Shown here in pieces: positions 1-6,444 of a stretch of 10,000 bases of DNA. The notes beneath the pieces are model-generated. The model had not been told where the DNA came from. It worked only from the letters and a program-made list of their open reading frames with translations, and made no database searches. The position numbers and the translations under genes were made by a program. The stretch comes from Candidatus Hydrogenedens sp. (GTDB taxonomy: Bacteria; Hydrogenedentota; Hydrogenedentia; Hydrogenedentales; Hydrogenedentaceae), in assembly GCA_020216745.1 (NCBI GenBank), contig JAIWNQ010000072.1:1-10000 (forward strand), written 5' to 3'. Position 1 is the stretch's first letter. Each line of letters opens with the position of its first letter.

Positions 1-1273
1 GAAAGCGAATTGAAAAACCTACTATAAATATATTTCCTACTATGAAAAGTAAAATAGAAGGTATTAGTGTAGTAGGATGTAAATTCAGTAAAGACTTTAG
101 TATTTCTTCTTTGGTCAGGAAACTAAATGTAAAGGGTATTCCTGTAAGTGATAATAAGAGTAATAATGTTGTTAAAAATAGATAAGGATGTTTTTTCCAG
201 ATACCGTGGCTTTTTGAAAAATATTTACAATGATTGGTAAATTCAAGGGCTCCTGCTGTCAGGAATAGCCCTGCTTTATAAATAGCATGAGCAAATATTA
301 ATATCATGGCAGACAAAATAGTGGCTGGTGTTCCTATTCCTATCAGGAAAGTAAGCAACCCTAATGTGCTTATTGTAGTGTATGCTAAGGCTCTTTTGAT
401 TGAGTCCTCTTTAATACTACTAATAGCTCCCAGAAGGAAAGTTACTGCCCCAGAAGAAATAAGTATTAAATTCCATAATGAGATACCTGAGAATATATCG
501 GATAATTGAATAGATAAAAAAACACCTGCTTTGACCATTGTTGCTGAATGTAAATAAGCACTCGCAGGTGCAGGGGCTGTCATAGCATCTGGTAGCCAAA
601 AGTGGAAGGGGAATTGAGCTGATTTTGTTAAAATTCCAAAAATGATTAGGATTACAGCAGTATTAAGGTATGGTGAAGTATGGATTTCATTAATTCTTTC
701 TTTAAGTTCTGGTAGGTCAGCAGTGCCTGTTATGATATAAATAAGGATGAAACCCGTTAGAAGGCATAGTCCTCCTCCACCAGTAATTAAAAGTGCTTCC
801 CATGCGCTCTTCCTCGCATCTTCTTGTTCATAAAAATGCCCAATTAAAAAGAATGATGCGAGACTGGTGATTTCCCAGAATAGAAAAAGTAAAAATAAGT
901 TTGATGAAAATACAACACCTAACATAGACCCCATAAATATAAAAAACCAGAAATGCCAATAATTTATAGAAGGGTCTGTGTGAAGATAAATAGAAGCATA
1001 AATATGAATAATTAACCCGATAGATAATATAAGAATACCAAACATTAACGAAAAATAAGACGGTGCTAAAAGCACATTTAATCCTAAAGAAGGTAACCAT
1101 TTTAGTGTAAAGGGAGATGTGTTTTGTTCACTCATTACTAATATATTTAGTAGTAATGCTATGGCAGGAAGTATTGAGAGAAGTAGGTTTCTGTATGGTT
1201 TAGTTATAGGCGATAAAAGAGTACTAAGAATAGCATTTACAAAAACGAAGGTTAAAATCCAGAAAAAAATCAT
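1..1273 (-). CDS. MrpA/NuoL-family proton-conducting membrane subunit (partial, N-terminal part)
   Basis: The minus-strand frame is open from an ATG at 1273 to the left edge, giving about 424 residues with no stop, so the C-terminus lies outside the window. It is very hydrophobic with many membrane helices. Diagnostic signatures of the proton-translocating antiporter-like family (MrpA, NuoL, hydrogenase-4/Mbh-type subunits) are visible: FWEITSLASF with the helix-5 glutamate at E134, LTKSAQFPFHFWLPDAM with the helix-7 lysine at K217, and SAYLHSATMVKAG with H242 and K248. A later TGIPFTFSFLTKE segment matches the region after the broken helix 8. In this family these charged residues form the proton path through the membrane. 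The motif wording is closest to MrpA of Na+/H+ antiporters, but a stand-alone subunit of a membrane-bound hydrogenase or complex I is not excluded, because neighbouring subunits are not in the window. The start is chosen because the family begins with a helix directly after it (MIFFWILTFVF); the ribosome binding site is weak (GGGAATAG). Confidence 0.88.
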   Translation of the reverse strand, partial: MIFFWILTFVFVNAILSTLLSPITKPYRNLLLSILPAIALLLNILVMSEQNTSPFTLKWLPSLGLNVLLAPSYFSLMFGILILSIGLIIHIYASIYLHTDPSINYWHFWFFIFMGSMLGVVFSSNLFLLFLFWEITSLASFFLIGHFYEQEDARKSAWEALLITGGGGLCLLTGFILIYIITGTADLPELKERINEIHTSPYLNTAVILIIFGILTKSAQFPFHFWLPDAMTAPAPASAYLHSATMVKAGVFLSIQLSDIFSGISLWNLILISSGAVTFLLGAISSIKEDSIKRALAYTTISTLGLLTFLIGIGTPATILSAMILIFAHAIYKAGLFLTAGALEFTNHCKYFSKSHGIWKKHPYLFLTTLLLLLSLTGIPFTFSFLTKEEILKSLLNLHPTTLIPSILLFIVGNIFIVGFSIRF

Positions 1274-1330
1274 TCTATTCCCAAATTGAATTAAAATGTA
1301 TATTTTGTTATTCTTTATTTCGTAATGTTT

Positions 1331-1336
1331 TATAAT
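1331..1336 (+). promoter_or_regulatory. Candidate -10 element upstream of the 51-residue ORF
   Basis: A TATAAT hexamer lies about 60 nt upstream of the small ORF start, in the 123-bp gap between two divergent genes. A second TATAAT follows at 1345-1350. No convincing -35 hexamer sits 16-18 nt upstream of either; a TTGTTA is present at 1306-1311 but the spacing to the first -10 is about 20 nt. In such AT-rich DNA this is only a weak promoter call. Confidence 0.25.
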
Positions 1337-1396
1337 GAAATTTGTATAATAATTGATGTAAAACAGAATGTTCAATATTAATAAAGGAGAATCTTA

Positions 1397-1552
1397 ATGA
1401 AACACACAAAACTTTTAACACAAAAGGTAGCAACTCCATCGAAAATTGAAACAGCATCAACCTATGCTATTATTTCCATAGTTGCCACAGTATTGACCGC
1501 AGTTGCAGGTTTATTATCTGCGATAGCCCCGTTAATTGCTAACAAAGGCTGA
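1397..1552 (+). CDS. Small single-helix membrane protein, function unknown (51 aa)
   Basis: An ATG at 1397 is preceded by AAGGAGA at 1384-1390 with a 6-nt spacer, one of the best ribosome binding sites in the window. The frame runs 51 codons to TGA at 1550-1552. The protein has a polar, basic N-terminus (MKHTKLLTQK), a short linker with PSKIETAST, then one hydrophobic segment from about residue 23 to 47 rich in Ala, Ile, Val and Leu, ending ANKG. I do not recognise a family. It has no Cys residues, no lipobox and no signal-peptidase AxA site followed by a mature domain, so a small inner-membrane peptide is the simplest reading; a bacteriocin-like or toxin-like peptide is possible but unsupported. 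It is divergent from the MrpA-like gene and convergent with the thiolase gene, so it appears to be transcribed alone. The strong ribosome binding site and a membrane-like composition argue for a real gene despite the size. Confidence 0.55.
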   Translation: MKHTKLLTQKVATPSKIETASTYAIISIVATVLTAVAGLLSAIAPLIANKG

Positions 1553-1688
1553 GTTTTAAAAATTAGATATATGTTTTTTCGTTTTCTTGTTTGGTAAATA
1601 GTTATATAAAGTGACATAAAGAAACTTTTGTCTCTATCGTTATTTTGTTTTTATAGGAAACAATAAAAGTAGTGTAGGTTATTCATGT

Positions 1689-2873
1689 TTAGCTTGCTTC
1701 AAAAAGTCCACTAATTCCCATGCCACCACCAATACACATTGTGGCTATACCTTTTTTAGATTTTCGACGTTGCATCTCATAAATTAGAGTGGTCGTAATA
1801 CGAGCACCTGAACAACCGATCGGATGGCCAAGAGCAATTGCACCACCGTTAACATTAACAATTTCAGGATTCATCCCTATTTGCTGAATGCAAGGAATCG
1901 ACTGTGCAGAAAAGGCTTCGTTAAGTTCCCATAAATCAATATCATCTACTTTTAATTGGTTTTTTTCTAATAGTTTTTTTGTGGCAAAGATAGGACCTAA
2001 TCCCATAAAGGCAGGGTCACATCCCATCGCCTGTATATCCACTACACGTACAGGATTGAACATGGGCTTTACCTTTGGAAGTATGTCTTCAGCAACAAGT
2101 ATTAATATAGCAGAACCGTCATTAATACCTGACGCATTTCCTGCAGTCACAGTACCATTCGGTTTGAATGCTGGTTTTAATTTACTTAACTTTTCTAAAT
2201 TTGTATCTGGTCGTGGATGTTCATCTTTGTCAATTACTAATGGTCCTTTTTTAGTTTCTATTGTAATCGGAACAATTTCAGATTTAAACAAACTTTTTTC
2301 GTATGCTTTTGCACATTTCATTTGACTTTCATAAGCGAATTGGTCTTGGGCTTCTCGAGAGACTTCGAACCGTTCCGCAACATTCTCTGCAGTTATACCC
2401 ATGTGGTATTGATTAAAAATATCCCACAAACCGTCAAAAATCATACTGTCAACAGCAACGGTATCACCCATCCTTGCACCACGTCTCAAATTTTTAAGCA
2501 GATATGGCGCCTGTGACATATTTTCCATTCCACCAGCAAAAATGATTTTGGCATTCCCCATCTTTATACGTTGCCATGCCAATTCGATGGATTTCATTCC
2601 AGAGCCACAAACCATATTAACAGTATACGCAGGTATAGTTTGAGGAATGCCACTTCGAATTGCTACCTGTCTTGATGGATTTTGACCTAATCCAGCAGTT
2701 AACACCTCACCAAGGACAACCTCATCGATTTGTTCTGGTTCAATCTCAGGATGACGTTTTAACAATTCTTTTACAAGGTTAGTAGCCAATTCAACAGCAG
2801 AATATTCAGCAAAAACGCCATTCAGAGAGCCTACTGGTGTGCGTACTGCATCAATAATAAAAACATTGCTCAT
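1689..2873 (-). CDS. Acetyl-CoA C-acetyltransferase (thiolase)
   Basis: This is a full-length thiolase of 394 residues, the usual length of the biosynthetic (degradation-independent) type. It would condense two acetyl-CoA to acetoacetyl-CoA, or cleave it in reverse, in the cytosol. The catalytic residues are all in place: nucleophile C89 in [11 protein letters not shown]350 in [16 protein letters not shown], and the second cysteine C380 in CIGGGMG. The NEAF motif at 318-321 is present. The N-terminus ([15 protein letters not shown]) fits the family, and an AAAGGA ribosome binding site lies at 2882-2887, which supports the ATG at 2873. The gene is divergent from an acyl-CoA-binding protein gene and shares with it a 169-bp gap carrying a perfect palindrome. 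Both products handle acyl-CoA, so common control is likely. Which chain length it prefers cannot be read from the sequence; a 3-ketoacyl-CoA thiolase role is the main alternative. Confidence 0.95.
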   Translation of the reverse strand: MSNVFIIDAVRTPVGSLNGVFAEYSAVELATNLVKELLKRHPEIEPEQIDEVVLGEVLTAGLGQNPSRQVAIRSGIPQTIPAYTVNMVCGSGMKSIELAWQRIKMGNAKIIFAGGMENMSQAPYLLKNLRRGARMGDTVAVDSMIFDGLWDIFNQYHMGITAENVAERFEVSREAQDQFAYESQMKCAKAYEKSLFKSEIVPITIETKKGPLVIDKDEHPRPDTNLEKLSKLKPAFKPNGTVTAGNASGINDGSAILILVAEDILPKVKPMFNPVRVVDIQAMGCDPAFMGLGPIFATKKLLEKNQLKVDDIDLWELNEAFSAQSIPCIQQIGMNPEIVNVNGGAIALGHPIGCSGARITTTLIYEMQRRKSKKGIATMCIGGGMGISGLFEAS

Positions 2874-2931
2874 AGTTTATATCCTTTATACTTAGTTTAG
2901 TTTAAAAGAAATATTATGAAAATAATGTTAA

Positions 2932-2940
2932 ATTATACCA
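2932..2940 (-). promoter_or_regulatory. Candidate extended -10 promoter for the thiolase gene
   Basis: Read on the minus strand this is TGGTATAAT, a perfect TATAAT with the TGn extension that can substitute for a -35 box. Transcription would start near 2925, leaving a leader of about 50 nt before the thiolase ATG at 2873. No good -35 hexamer is present 17 nt upstream, which is consistent with an extended -10 promoter. The palindrome at 2972-2997 lies just upstream. Confidence 0.4.
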
Positions 2941-2948
2941 TACTTGAG

Positions 2949-2978
2949 TTGACAATGGGGTATTTTTTGTTTTACCAT
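2949..2978 (+). promoter_or_regulatory. Candidate promoter for the acyl-CoA-binding protein gene
   Basis: A consensus -35 TTGACA occurs at 2949-2954. An 18-nt spacer leads to TACCAT at 2973-2978, a 4-of-6 match to the -10 consensus. That -10 would fall in the left arm of the palindrome at 2972-2997, so a protein bound there would be expected to block the promoter. The -10 match is modest, so the exact promoter position is uncertain. Confidence 0.35.
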
Positions 2979-2997
2979 TAAGTATACTTAATGGTAA
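2972..2997. promoter_or_regulatory. Perfect 26-bp palindrome, probable operator
   Basis: The two 13-nt halves, TTACCATTAAGTA and TACTTAATGGTAA, are exact reverse complements with no spacer. The site lies in the divergent gap between the thiolase and acyl-CoA-binding protein genes and overlaps the candidate -10 of the latter. A perfect dyad of this length in an intergenic region is typical of an operator for a dimeric helix-turn-helix regulator such as the TetR, GntR or MarR families, but no regulator gene is in the window and the protein cannot be named. There is no T-tract, and its position upstream of both genes argues against a terminator. Confidence 0.6.
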
Positions 2998-3042
2998 GTA
3001 TAAATAAATGAACCTTGTAAATTAAAGTGAAAGGAAAAAGCT

Positions 3043-3315
3043 ATGTCAGAGGAATTAAAAGCAAAATTTGAACAGGCTGCTAAAGATGTAACTCAATTGT
3101 CAGAGGCACCTGATGCTCAAACCAAACTACGTTTATATGCTTTATATAAGCAGGCTTCGGAAGGGGATTGCAAAGGTTCCCGTCCTGGTATGATGGATTT
3201 TGTAGGCAGGGCTAAATATGATGCATGGAAGGCGTTAGAAGGAACATCGCAAGAACAGGCTATGCAGATGTATATTGACCTTGTAGAAGAATTGAAGGCA
3301 AACGACAAAAAATAA
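3043..3315 (+). CDS. Acyl-CoA-binding protein (ACBP family)
   Basis: The 90-residue product is a complete four-helix acyl-CoA-binding protein, close to the ~86-90 residues usual for the family. These cytosolic proteins bind long-chain acyl-CoA esters and shield or deliver them. Visible signatures are LRLYALYKQASEGD, the RPGMMDFVGRAKYDAW stretch, and EQAMQMYIDLVEEL. The ligand-binding residues known from bovine ACBP (Y28, Y31, K32, K54, Y73) correspond to Y32, Y35, K36, K58 and Y77 here, a constant offset of four, so the binding site looks intact. The start is supported by AAGGA at 3031-3035 with a 7-nt spacer. The gene is monocistronic: a palindromic operator candidate lies upstream and a strong hairpin lies 19 nt downstream. 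The family is common in eukaryotes and scattered in bacteria, so its presence here is worth noting. The divergent thiolase suggests a role in acyl-CoA metabolism. Confidence 0.95.
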   Translation: MSEELKAKFEQAAKDVTQLSEAPDAQTKLRLYALYKQASEGDCKGSRPGMMDFVGRAKYDAWKALEGTSQEQAMQMYIDLVEELKANDKK

Positions 3316-3334
3316 ATAATGAGTTTATTATAGT

Positions 3335-3368
3335 AAAAACCGCTTCTGACAAATCAGAAGCGGTTTTT
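3335..3368. terminator. Bidirectional rho-independent terminator
   Basis: A perfect 15-bp inverted repeat (AAAAACCGCTTCTGA and its complement at 3354-3368) encloses a 4-nt loop, CAAA. The core CCGCTTCTGA is GC-richer than its surroundings, and T-tracts close the hairpin on either strand. It lies 19 nt past the acyl-CoA-binding protein stop and 23 nt past the stop of the convergent dikinase gene, so it can serve both. Confidence 0.9.
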
Positions 3369-3391
3369 GATCTATATTTTGAAATGTAAAT

Positions 3392-6181
3392 TTACTTTTT
3401 ACGTGAGGTTTTCTTCTGCTTCTTTTTTTGTGCATATTTGGTAGGTTTTGACGATTTATTTCGAGGAGATTCAATTTCTGCCTGTGCTGCGGCGAACCGT
3501 GCAATTGGAACACGGTAAGGACTGCAACTTACATAATTTAAGCCAACCCGATGACAGAACTTAACTGAAGAAGGTTCGCCACCATGTTCACCACAGATAC
3601 CACATTTGAGGTCGGGTCGTGTGGCTCTTCCTTTTTCTACAGCCATTTGAATAAGTTGTCCAATTCCCTCTTGGTCTAAAACTTCAAATGGGTCTGCAGG
3701 CAGGATTTTTTTCTCTAAATAAATAGGAAGGAAACTACCAATATCATCGCGGGAGAAGCCGAAGCCCATTTGCGTAAGGTCATTTGTTCCGAAACTAAAG
3801 AATTCGGCAGTTTCTGCAATCTTATTTGCAGTCAAAGCGGCTCGTGGCACTTCAATCATAGTGCCGACCATGTAATTAATCTTTACACCCATTTCTTTCA
3901 TGACATCTTTTGCTACTTGATGAATGATAGCAACTTGATTGTCTAATTCTTGTTTTGTTCCGACAAGTGGAACCATAATTTCTGGAAGGACCTTCATTTT
4001 TTGTTTAATTAAGGTTCCAGCAGCTTCAAGGATAGCACGGGCTTGCATTTCTGTGATTTCTGGATAGGTGATACCTAAACGGCAACCACGATGTCCTAAC
4101 ATGGGGTTCATCTCGTGGAGTTTTTCAACGCGTGCTTTGATTTCGTCAACGGTTACACTGCAAACCTTTGCAAGATTTTGAAGTTCTTCAGGGTCTTCTA
4201 AAAGGCTCCCCACGAACTCATGTAAAGGCGGGTCAAGCAGACGAACAGTTACGGGTCTACCATTCATAGCTTTGAAAATACCAATGAAATCTTCTTTCTG
4301 GAAAGGTAAAAGTTTCATAACGGCAGAACGACGTTCTTCTTGATTCTTAGCCAGAATCATTTCACGCATATGAATAATTCGTTCTGGCTGGAAGAACATG
4401 TGTTCCGTGCGTGCTAAACCAATACCTTCCGCACCAAATTCTACTGCTTTTTCTGCATCATCTGGACGCTCCGCATTTGTACGAACTTTTAATACACGAA
4501 TTTCATCAGCCCATTTCATAATAGAGGCAAACCATTTATTTTTCTCTGGTTGAGCAGGGATAACCTTGAGGGCACCTTTGTAAACTTTTCCGAGGCTACC
4601 GTTCATGGAAATCCAGTCTCCCTCTTTCAGGACTTCACCAGCGACATAGATTTCTTTCTTTTCAAGGTTAATATGTAAACTGCCACAACCTACGATACAG
4701 CATTTGCCCCAGCCACGAGCGACTAATGCAGCATGAGAGGTCATACCGCCTCTTGCTGTTAGAATGGCTTCTGCTGCATGCATACCGTGGACATCTTCGG
4801 GGGAGGTTTCTTCACGAACAAGGATAACTTTTTCACCTTTCTTTGTCCATGCTTCTGCATCATCTGCAGTTAACACGATTTTACCTACCGCACCACCAGG
4901 TCCTGCGGGCAACCCTTTGGCAAGAACTTTTGCTTTTTGTTCGTCTGCAGGGTCTAACATCGGGTGTAGAAATTCATCAAGTTGTGTTGGTTTCACACGC
5001 ATGATGGCTGTTTTCTTATCAATCAATTTTTCATTTACCATATCTACAGCGATTCGGACTGCAGCCATACCAGTACGTTTCCCAGTGCGTGTTTGTAACA
5101 TGTAGAGTTTACCTTCTTCGATAGTAAACTCGATGTCTTGCATATCTTTGAAGTGTTTCTCTAATTTATTACGAATAGCAACTAATTCTTTGTATGTTTT
5201 AGGTAATAATTTTTCCATCGATGGCAGGTGTTGGTTTTCTTGGCTTTTTGTGGCTTCATTTAATGGATACGGTGTTCGAATGCCAGCAACAACGTCTTCG
5301 CCCTGTGCGTTGATGAGCCATTCACCATAGAATTTGTTTTCACCTGTAGCAGGATTACGTGTGAATGCAACACCTGTTGCAGAGGAATCACCTAAATTAC
5401 CAAAGACCATAGATTGGACATTTACCGCTGTTCCCCAATCATCGGGAATTTTCTCAATACGACGATAAGCAATAGCACGTTTCCCATTCCAAGATTGGAA
5501 TACCGCTTTGATTGCACCCCACAACTGCTCATTGGGGTCATCTGGAAATTCTTTCTTTAATGTATTCTTAACAATCTGCTTAAATTTTTCGCTTAATTCT
5601 TTCAAATCATCTGCGGTAAGTTCCGTATCCAGTTTTACACCTTTTTGCTTTTTCATCTCTTCCATTGCCGATTCCATTTGTTTGCGGACTGCCAACTCTT
5701 CTTTTTCAGGTTCAATGCCTGCTGCTTTTTCCATCACGACATCGGCATACATCATAATGAGACGACGATAAGAGTCGTATACAAAACGTTCATTTTTAGT
5801 TTTTTCAATGAGTCCTGGAATTGTTTTAGAGCAAAGACCAACGTTTAATACCGTTTCCATCATTCCTGGCATTGATATTCTCGCCCCGGAACGAACAGAT
5901 ACTAATAAAGGATTTTTAGGGTCACCAAATTTTTTACCCATGATTTTTTCTACTTTTTGCATCGCTTTATTTACTTCATCAATAAGAGAAGAAGGGAGTT
6001 TCCCTTTATTAGTGTAGTATTCAGTGCACATTTCCGTTGAGATTGTAAATCCAGCAGGAACAGGGATACCTAAACTTGCCATTTCAGCAAGATTGGCTCC
6101 TTTTCCACCGAGGATTTCTTTCATGTCGGCTCGGCCATCTGCCTTACCTCCACCGAAGAAATATACATACTTCTTAGCCAT
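3392..6181 (-). CDS. ppdK: Pyruvate, phosphate dikinase
   Basis: The 929-residue cytosolic enzyme interconverts pyruvate, ATP and phosphate with phosphoenolpyruvate, AMP and pyrophosphate. Domains follow the family order. The N-terminal ATP-grasp region contains GGKGANLAEMASLG near residue 25, SVRSGARISMPGM near 95-107 and QTRTGKRT near 363. The central swivelling domain has LTARGGMTSHAALVARG with the phosphocarrier histidine H483. The C-terminal PEP/pyruvate TIM barrel has GIGLARTEHMF near 586, NPMLGHRGCRLG near 692 and CGICGEHGGEP with the catalytic cysteine C863. Family length is usually about 870-910; the excess is a lysine-rich tail from about residue 906 to the end (KKKQKKTSRKK). The start is supported by AAAGGAG 10 nt upstream of the ATG. 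The gene is transcribed alone, with a promoter candidate 155-185 nt upstream and a shared terminator downstream. The enzyme can run toward glycolytic ATP gain or toward phosphoenolpyruvate synthesis; direction cannot be told from sequence. Confidence 0.97.
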   Translation of the reverse strand: MAKKYVYFFGGGKADGRADMKEILGGKGANLAEMASLGIPVPAGFTISTEMCTEYYTNKGKLPSSLIDEVNKAMQKVEKIMGKKFGDPKNPLLVSVRSGARISMPGMMETVLNVGLCSKTIPGLIEKTKNERFVYDSYRRLIMMYADVVMEKAAGIEPEKEELAVRKQMESAMEEMKKQKGVKLDTELTADDLKELSEKFKQIVKNTLKKEFPDDPNEQLWGAIKAVFQSWNGKRAIAYRRIEKIPDDWGTAVNVQSMVFGNLGDSSATGVAFTRNPATGENKFYGEWLINAQGEDVVAGIRTPYPLNEATKSQENQHLPSMEKLLPKTYKELVAIRNKLEKHFKDMQDIEFTIEEGKLYMLQTRTGKRTGMAAVRIAVDMVNEKLIDKKTAIMRVKPTQLDEFLHPMLDPADEQKAKVLAKGLPAGPGGAVGKIVLTADDAEAWTKKGEKVILVREETSPEDVHGMHAAEAILTARGGMTSHAALVARGWGKCCIVGCGSLHINLEKKEIYVAGEVLKEGDWISMNGSLGKVYKGALKVIPAQPEKNKWFASIMKWADEIRVLKVRTNAERPDDAEKAVEFGAEGIGLARTEHMFFQPERIIHMREMILAKNQEERRSAVMKLLPFQKEDFIGIFKAMNGRPVTVRLLDPPLHEFVGSLLEDPEELQNLAKVCSVTVDEIKARVEKLHEMNPMLGHRGCRLGITYPEITEMQARAILEAAGTLIKQKMKVLPEIMVPLVGTKQELDNQVAIIHQVAKDVMKEMGVKINYMVGTMIEVPRAALTANKIAETAEFFSFGTNDLTQMGFGFSRDDIGSFLPIYLEKKILPADPFEVLDQEGIGQLIQMAVEKGRATRPDLKCGICGEHGGEPSSVKFCHRVGLNYVSCSPYRVPIARFAAAQAEIESPRNKSSKPTKYAQKKKQKKTSRKK

Positions 6182-6335
6182 AAAAATTTATCTCCTTTTG
6201 TTTAAGGTTTGTTGTTAGAGTTTAGAAATATAGACGCATCGATTTTTGGCAAAAACTAAAAACCCCTTACTTCTTTGGGATTATAATAGAAAATTGTGGA
6301 AATGTTTATTTATGCAAACAAAATAGGGATATGAT

Positions 6336-6365
6336 ATTATAATACTTTTAGATGATGATTATCAA
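6336..6365 (-). promoter_or_regulatory. Candidate sigma-70-type promoter for ppdK
   Basis: On the minus strand TTGATA (6365-6360) and a perfect TATAAT (6341-6336) are separated by 18 nt. Transcription would begin near 6329 and give a leader of about 150 nt before the ATG at 6181. I see no recognised riboswitch in that leader. The matching hexamers and spacing make this the best promoter candidate in the window, though AT-rich DNA produces chance matches. Confidence 0.45.
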
Positions 6366-6444
6366 CATAAATAGACTAATCAAACAAATCAATAAAATCT
6401 TTAATTTTTATAAGTATGTTTTTATAAATTAGGGTTAAAGGTAG

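Noticed and set aside
828..1100. A 90-codon minus-strand ORF
   Set aside because: It overlaps the MrpA-like gene on the same strand in another frame and has no family-like features, whereas the MrpA frame has clear conserved motifs.
1397..1552. The small membrane peptide as a sorting-signal substrate of the exosortase-like protein
   Set aside because: It has no signal peptide or passenger domain, no tripartite motif-helix-basic tail (it ends ANKG), and lies 5 kb away.
1620..1680. TTGTTT/AAACAA inverted repeat as a terminator between the small ORF and the thiolase gene
   Set aside because: The stem is short and entirely AT-rich without a GC core, as expected by chance in this composition.
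1888..2516. Two plus-strand ORFs opposite the thiolase gene
   Set aside because: They are antisense to an intact, well conserved thiolase frame and resemble no protein; long antisense frames are expected by chance here.
2972..2997. The palindrome as a transcription terminator
   Set aside because: It has no following T-tract, is AT-rich with no loop, and lies upstream of both flanking genes.
4764..6218. Several plus-strand ORFs of 64-113 codons opposite the dikinase gene
   Set aside because: All are antisense shadows of the conserved dikinase coding sequence and lack independent evidence.
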